Source: Ceratothoa steindachneri (lineage: Eukaryota > Arthropoda > Malacostraca > Isopoda > Cymothoidae). Taken from it: DNA of 64,000 nucleotides. The translations under genes and the position numbers were made by a program. The notes under the pieces were generated by a model. That model did no database searches, was not told where the DNA came from, and saw only the letters and a program-made list of their open reading frames with translations. Shown piece after piece: positions 48,346-64,000 of this stretch (positions within the stretch are counted from its first letter, which is position 1; each line of letters starts with the position of its first letter). The DNA lies in contig OZ018324.1 of NCBI GenBank assembly GCA_963969495.1, positions 50,033,361 through 50,097,360 on the forward strand. The letters are read 5' to 3'.

Positions 48346-51261
48346 ACTAGAAGTATAAAGCCAGTGCAGTATAGGGTGAAAGCCCGGGTTGAAACTCCTG
48401 CTCCAAATTCTGCTCGTATTACTTAAGGTTGAATCGTTCACATTCAGAGTACGTGTAAACGACCTACAAAAAATTGCCTCAGAACTAAGAGCGAGCAAAG
48501 TGGTTTGTATCCTCCATTTAAATTTTATTCAATATAATTAATATTTGAGGCAAATTTTACACGATTTTTACTCCATGACTGACCGGAAGCATAAATCTTT
48601 TACCTAGTTTGGACATTTGATGAAACGAGAGGTTTCGATAGACCTTTTTGGCGACGATGGTTGGTTTTATCGATCGAACCTGATGTTACTGACCTTTCAG
48701 CTCGGAGTTATCGTCGTCTCTCAAGAGTATTGTATTCACGTTCTGTGCTTCAAGTGATCTCCACTTAAAATTTGGATACGGTAGGTGACGAGTTCTTTTT
48801 AAGGGAAAAAAAATCGGTTAGTGCTTACAAAACAGAAAGTAATGTGATTTTTTATTCCATTGAATGACATATGTTAGTAAATTATGCTATTGACATTTAG
48901 CCCTAAGATTCTGAGCTTTGCTATTGAGAAGGATTGCGTTTACCTGTATAAGTGACAGATGAATCATCATGGAATCATGAAAAAGAATCACTATATAATC
49001 CGAAAACTGTATTTGCGATAAAGCAGTAAAGTAATATCTGACTGACGACAATACACCGGAATCTCGTAATAACTCGTGTGCTTTGCCGAATTTTTGCGTT
49101 TCAAAGTACCAAACAACATCATCAACAATTTATATTAAATAGACTAACTAGCTTATACTGATAAATTTTTTTTTTAAATTTGACTCTTTCTGAGATTAAA
49201 TTTACTATTTATTCTTTATTTTTATATGTTAAATCGAATATGACATTTAAAATTACTCATTGTATTTAATATACCTTTTTTGCATTTTTCTTGTTTTGTA
49301 TTGAATAATATATATTTGTTTCAAATATATATATTTTAAAATTTCGTACGAAAGTAGTTAACCATGACTATATTAACTACATACTATCACTGCATTTTTT
49401 GCAGTGTAAATGACAATTATATAATATAGCGAGGGTGTGAAGATTCCTTGACAGCGACGGTAAAAGTGAAAAGTTAAAGTAGCCAATTGATGACGGAATA
49501 TATCCAAACCCAAGTGTAAATTATCTTCAATCCCTGGTATAAAGAAAGACTAATTCCGAGCGTTTGTGTCTTTAATAAGACCTTATCAAAGAATGAGAAT
49601 ATATTGGAAAGTCCTCTTAAATATATGAAAATCAAGGAATGAATTGGGGTTTGGGATAAGTTAAAGAAGTAGGATGGAGGAGAGCCTACCATAAAATTAG
49701 ATAGAAAGAGGCATATTTTTATTGAGCTGGAAGATGAATTCGTCCAAGGAATAGAACTATGCCAAAATTGAAATTTGGTCCGCTTTTAATGCACATGCAA
49801 TTCATTATATTTTTCTACGATGTTGGTCGTTTGTATTAATATTGTAGTACTTTGAAAATCTATACAATAATTTAGGGAGTTCGTGTGTACAAATAAGACA
49901 AACATTACTTTTGTCTTATTTAACATTTAACTTGATATATTTACCCGATTGGCCTATATAACATATATTAAATGGAATACACAGCTCGTGTTTTGATGCC
50001 ATATTGTTAATTAATGATTTAACATAAGAATTCTGATATTTGAAGAGAATATTTATATACAATCATTTTAATAAATGGATTAAATACTATATTGTACGTT
50101 CCATAAGACAATCTGATGAAGATTTAAATATTGTGGTTAAACAAGATATGATTACTGTCAGATTAAGACTTGAAAGCAGTGGTCTCTTTGTAATAATGCT
50201 CTCCCTAAATCACTGTATAGATTGGGAAAGTGCTACAGCATGAATGCATAATAACAACAATGTAGAAAGAAATATAGTGGATTGCATGTACATTAAAAGC
50301 GGACCCACTTTCAATTTGAATAAGTTCTATTCTCCTTACATGATCTTGTAAACCAGCTCATAAAAACTGTAAAAAAACTAGTTTTTAATCTTATGATAGG
50401 TTCTCTTGTATCTTCTTCTAATGTAGAAACATGAATAATAAAATAGTTATTGTTCGATAAAGGTCACACGTGAACATGCCTGGAAAACGCCTAGTTAGTA
50501 GAGTAGAAGCAAAGAATTTACAACAAAATTTGTACCCATCGTTTAAGGAAAAGGAGTTCAATAAAAATAAATAAATTACTAACATAGATTAAGAAAATTA
50601 ACAGTTTTATGGGCACGTGTGATTCTCTTTCAGAATATGAATAAATCGAAATAGAATTGATTGGAATTTAGTTCATGAATTATTATAAGAATTCATCAAA
50701 ACATGATACATCAATGTCTCACCTAATTGACGCACTCTGCCAAATAAATATGAATTTCACTACACATAAGCAGAATGGTGAATGAGACAGAAATAGCGAG
50801 GAAGGTTGAGGATAACAGAAACTGCAGCAGTAAAGTTCGTTACCTCTAAATAATGAATCTGACAGGTGGTTGTGAAAGTGGGGTGGGGATGGATGTGATG
50901 GGGGAAATTCTAAGCCGCCTGGAACCATTTCATATCAACGGGCAGTATACAATAAATCGAACACGAGAGAGTACGGGACCCATGGTAGTGAGACTGACCC
51001 GTTCTACTCAATGATTTCGGTTGGTGAATAAGGAGTACGATTTCCGAGCCATTCTTTTATTATAATAAATGTGGTGAGATAAAAATTAGGACCAAAAAAT
51101 GAATAAAAATCGTATCAGCTCTGGCTCTTACAACTCTTAACACCGATATTTTTCTAGCTTTATCCGTTCGATGAATTTATCTTTCTTTCCTACGTGCCTC
51201 CCCTCACTTTTGGACCGTCCTTTTCGTTCATTTGATGGTCATACTTTAGGAAAATAGCAAA
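48346..51261. other. Intergenic AT-rich stretch before the methyltransferase gene
   Basis: No coding region supported; ORFs 49474-49692 (minus), 50040-50243 (plus) and 50719-50928 (minus) carry no motif. If 51262 is the true translation start, the promoter and 5' UTR would lie near 51000-51260, but no clear core promoter is visible. Confidence 0.5.
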
Positions 51262-60810
<9,549 letters not shown>

Positions 60811-61415
60811 GTGAGTAAAAAAAAAAAAGTATAAGCATTTTTTAGATTCCCGTGTGAATGGTATCTGGTATTGTTTTGTTATGGGTTCAGCTCACTCTTT
60901 CACATCACAGTTCTTTCAACATTCGTTTGAATTCAGTGAATACCTGAACAATTTTGAGATAATTACACCACACACAAGCTCATTTAAGATATCTCAAATT
61001 ATAGCATTGTATAAACAATGTAAAAAGCTCTTCTGCCTATACAATCGATTTGCAACTTAAATATACCATGGGATATTCCAGTCCTGCACATAAGAGACTC
61101 ATTTTGCGCTAGGTTACAGAGCACTCCACTCAAAAAATATACCTCCGAACGCATGAGCCCCAAACCATATTTTTTTCTGTAGTTATATTAATAAACCATT
61201 AAGTTATTATGTTTCACCCGGTGACACCGATCGTGACATTGGTGACCCTACCGCGATAACAGTCAAAGAGTGAATAAAAGTACACAGAATAATCTTTCCA
61301 GAGTTATTTGATGGCGGTGTATCCGTTTTCAAATACTATAAATTCAAACTTTAAAATCGTCGTGCCGTCCCATGTTCAAAATTTATAAAGCAAAGTGGCT
61401 TCCGCCGACTTCCAT
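60811..61415. other. Intron or flanking sequence with a possible LTR/leader junction
   Basis: Near 61239, GATCGTGACA is followed by TTGGTGACCCTACC, resembling an LTR end and a TGGTGACCC-type primer-binding site of LTR retrotransposons. No partner LTR or coding region supports it. Confidence 0.3.
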
Positions 61416-62209
61416 TCAATCAAAGCCAAAAGGAGAGGAGAGAGAATCGTTCCTGATAACGGCCAGCCAATGTCTATTGATGTTTCGTGGGACATCTTTC
61501 CTCTTAATTGCTATCTGGATCGGGCCAGTTTTAATGGCCCACATTGACAGGGGATCAATACCTTTTCGAATTACTTCAGTAAGAATCACACTCACTCCAT
61601 TGGATCCCACGACCATCTTTAATAGAGCTCGGGCAACTCTGAATACGAGCGACTCATTCAATTAAGTCACGAGATGCCTTCATCACGGTTGTTGAGGAAT
61701 TCACTAAAGAAATCAGATGTTAGCAATCTCCTCGTCGCCAAGCGCATAGATCCCTATTTGAGATCCATTTTTTATTGGATCTCTCTCCTCGGCAATGATG
61801 CTGGTACCATCGCACCTTTAAACTTAAAGCCAAACGCGAAGATTTGTCCGTCCACGCATAACCTTTAACATGGAGAACACAGGCAGCACCACGTTTATGT
61901 ACCCCACCCTCTTTGTTCGAGATTCTGCGAATATTCTCTATTTCCTTGAGGGCAGCGATTCCACAGTCTCATAGTCTTCTCCAGAAGACAGGAACCTACT
62001 CCTAATGTATCATATCTCGAGTGGATGTCAGGTGACAGATGCTGCCTATTGAGAAATTCACTTATTACTATCATTGTATACCTGCCAGACCTTCCCCTGG
62101 CTCTTTCTAACGGCAGATGCACTGTACCGTGATCAGTGGAAGCTTCTTGGAGATTCCTTTGCCCAATTGTTGGAAGGACATAAAAGCAAGCTTGATAAAA
62201 CGCTGACAT
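61416..62209 (-). other. Unrecognised collinear ORFs, minus strand
   Basis: The minus strand has 104 codons at 62209-61895 and 81 codons at 61661-61416, with readable but stop-interrupted sequence between them. The first contains LLEKTMRLWNRCPQGNREY, vaguely like the RTxRLWNSLP end of CR1-type LINEs; the second has no recognised motif. The plus-strand frames 61372-61665 and 61674-61868 overlap them. No call is made on which strand is real. Confidence 0.3.
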
Positions 62210-62617
62210 AGAAAAACAGGACTAAGATTAATAAATTCGGCTAATACCAGAAAATGATAAATACTAAAGTGCCTGCAAAGGAAAACTTAAGAGGATTTTT
62301 TAAAAGGTTTTTTTATCTTTGAAGATCACCTTAAAGTAAATTTAAGCAGAACATTAAGTGCTTTTAAGTGTTTGGCTTAAGGGTTATTCAGTGAATGGCT
62401 GTAATCACGAAGGAATACCAAAAACGTGTGCTCAAAGTGTGTGGCAGTCAGATATACATGGGAAAAATGCCACAGCACAACCCAAAATGCGTTTACTGTT
62501 AAGGCGAGCATCGGGAATTTGCAGAGGCATGAAAAGAAATAAAAAAAAGGTCTGCTGACTAAAGTCGCGTGCTATCAGTTATTATAATTTATGACCTTAC
62601 GACCTTCAAAACTTTCA
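62210..62617. other. Unassigned stretch
   Basis: Nothing recognised. Confidence 0.5.
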
Positions 62618-62860
62618 ATAATTCCGGGACTAACTTTCTGAGGACCTTGGCAATTATATCATTCGAAATAGAATGTAAACAACATAAGGGTTTCAAATTT
62701 CGTTAGAATCAGCCGAATAATTATGATATTATTGCCAAATAATTCCGCGTCTACCTTGGGATGACTTTGGCAATTTTATCATTCAAAAGAGAATGTAAAC
62801 AACATAGGGGTTTCAAATTTCGTTAGAATCGGCTAGATAGTTACAATGTTATTACCAAAA
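62618..62860. repeat. Tandem duplication of a ~120 bp unit
   Basis: Two copies meeting near 62738: CTTGGCAATTATATCATTCG then GTAAACAACATAAGGGTTTC in the first, and CTTTGGCAATTTTATCATTC then GTAAACAACATAGGGGTTTC in the second. Both end in AATTTCGTTAGAATC plus an AT-rich tail. The array is followed by GGGGACCGACCAACCGACCG. Confidence 0.88.
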
Positions 62861-63370
62861 CAAAAACCAAACAAAACGGGGACCGACCAACCGACCGAAA
62901 TAGTGAGATATAGAGTCGCACGCCACTAAAAAACAAAAAATATCTACGCAAAAGTTACAGAAAAAAATCGCCCATGAAATAACGACCTAAACATTCTGGT
63001 GACTTTCGCTGATGTAATTTAGTTCGCTCTTCAGAAAAATGGCATAAATGCTTTGTGCCTCCCTCTCAACCTTTACGAAGAATGCCCGAATCTCCAGGAG
63101 GAGTAAGTAAGTAATGGTTCGCTAACCCACCTTCATCCAGGAGGATCCCTGACTGGCTGCTGAAATCGACATAAAGGTTAGTATGACAATCGCTGGTCAG
63201 TCCGAGGACACCAGGGGCCGGTCCTCTTCGGGGAGAGGTGTCAGGAAGTATAAAGGTGTTGACACCAAACAGCGTTCAGGAGGAACCTTCTTCATCCAGG
63301 GGCGGAGGCATCTGTTCCGCGGCAGAGGTATGTGGATATAGATAGCCATCAGCAGGATTCCTTGGAAGAG
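62861..63370. other. Unassigned stretch
   Basis: GGGGACCGACCAACCGACCG near 62879, then GC-richer sequence with repeated CTTCATCCAGG phrases (63132 and 63290). No gene seen. Confidence 0.5.
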
Positions 63371-63371
63371 A

Positions 63372-63461
<90 letters not shown>
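63372..63461. repeat. Compound (TA)n(TG)n microsatellite
   Basis: About 57 bases of TA followed by 32 of TG, directly at the tail of the SINE. Confidence 0.95.
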
Positions 63462-63462
<1 letters not shown>

Positions 63463-63469
63463 GTGCTGC

Positions 63470-63686
63470 GAAGATGGGAGATAAAATAAAGCAGTGTTTT
63501 AGTTAGCTGTGTGTGTGATGAGATGTGTAAGATCTAACCACCCAATACAGGGGTGAGCACAGCGCGTCCACCAATTGTTAGCCAGATCTTTACGTGCGCT
63601 GACGTTTGTATCCGCTCTTGCCGGGATCGAACCCGGTAGCGCGACGTTAGCAGCCCAACGCCGTATCCACGCGGCTAGCAAGAGCT
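63470..63686 (-). mobile_element. tRNA-derived SINE, minus strand
   Basis: The minus strand opens with a 72-base tRNA-like head (63685-63614): GCTCTTGCTAGCCGCGTGG contains an A-box-like block and GGGTTCGATCCCGGCAAGAGC the B box and closing acceptor stem (GCTCTTG pairs with CAAGAGC). A CTGCTAA anticodon-loop-like piece lies between. A ~140 bp unrelated body follows and ends in a microsatellite. The anticodon stem does not pair well, so this is a SINE head and not a working tRNA gene. Transcription would be by RNA polymerase III from the internal boxes. Confidence 0.85.
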
Positions 63687-64000
63687 CTGGCTCCAGGAGG
63701 AGTGGAATCAGAGAGTGAAGAAAAAAAGAGAATCCAGTCCTCCACACCATTAAAGAAAGAAAGGGGAAAACAGGTCGGGAATTTCAAGAACTCGGTCAAG
63801 GAAGTTGCCTCTGTTTTCTACGAAGAAAATCCTTTACAGACATGACCATCCTCGAAATAGGATTCACATAAGGTGATATCAAAATAGGAATACACATATG
63901 AGGTTGAGGATGAACACATTTCCCATCGACAGAGATTCCCTCAAAATTATCACCTGAGAATGAACACAAAGTACAACTGGACATACGAAGAAGGCTAATT
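63687..64000. other. Unassigned stretch
   Basis: No recognisable coding region; the minus ORF 63796-63984 has no motif. Confidence 0.5.

Noticed and set aside
63614..63685. tRNA-Ser gene
   Set aside because: The acceptor stem and B box are present but the anticodon stem does not pair and the unit continues into a SINE body.

Overview
This window looks like repeat-rich arthropod DNA, most likely from a malacostracan crustacean. The grounds are spliced eukaryotic genes, very abundant long (AT)n arrays, Penelope, CR1/L2, Tc1/mariner, hAT and Ty3/gypsy elements, and a CR1-type tail of the kind common in decapod genomes. The species call is inference. Only one ordinary host gene is visible: a SAM-dependent methyltransferase of the phosphoethanolamine N-methyltransferase (PMT) type on the + strand. 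Its exons lie at 51262-51393, 57161-57349, 57444-57566 and 60717-60810, and it continues beyond 64000. Its first intron is about 5.8 kb long and filled with transposons.

Layout. 1-4.7 kb: the 5' part of a Ty3/gypsy element (copy A, minus strand), with a repetitive charged gag helix and a 76-82 bp minisatellite of alternating unit types. 6.5-14.4 kb: decayed LINE fragments and a decayed gypsy fragment. 15.8-19.8 kb: an L2/CR1-like LINE whose RT is split by a hAT-type MITE with a perfect 8-bp duplication. 19.8-21.4 kb: a LINE fragment, then a hAT transposase remnant. 23-24 kb: a LINE tail and a minisatellite. 24.5-31.5 kb: a Tc1-like transposon cut in two by gypsy copy B (24851-30846, minus strand, TSD GAGGC).

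31.9-48.3 kb is the most interesting region. Two inverted copies of a ~265 bp sequence bracket a multi-exon gene for a large protein whose C-terminal part looks like a PIN/XPG-FEN-type domain. I do not recognise it as a named transposon superfamily. It has been invaded by a mariner in an intron (35529-36461) and by gypsy copy C in the last coding segment (37936-47541, TSD GTGGA). The 5' LTR of copy C was itself invaded by a CACTG-ended DNA element (39212-42093, TSD TTA) encoding a second unfamiliar, intron-containing protein with a plausible DDE pattern. Removing the insertions leaves a ~5.9 kb element.

All three gypsy copies (A, B, C) are consistent with gag-protease-integrase-RT-RNase H, a Ty1/copia-like order inside a Ty3/gypsy-type element, like the Gmr1 group described in deuterostomes. 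Every mobile-element gene here is broken, so the window records successive insertions and is not a set of working genes. The right end (60.8-64 kb) holds unrecognised ORFs, a 120-bp tandem duplication, an (AT)n(GT)n array and a tRNA-derived SINE. All readings were made by eye; no alignments or database searches were run.
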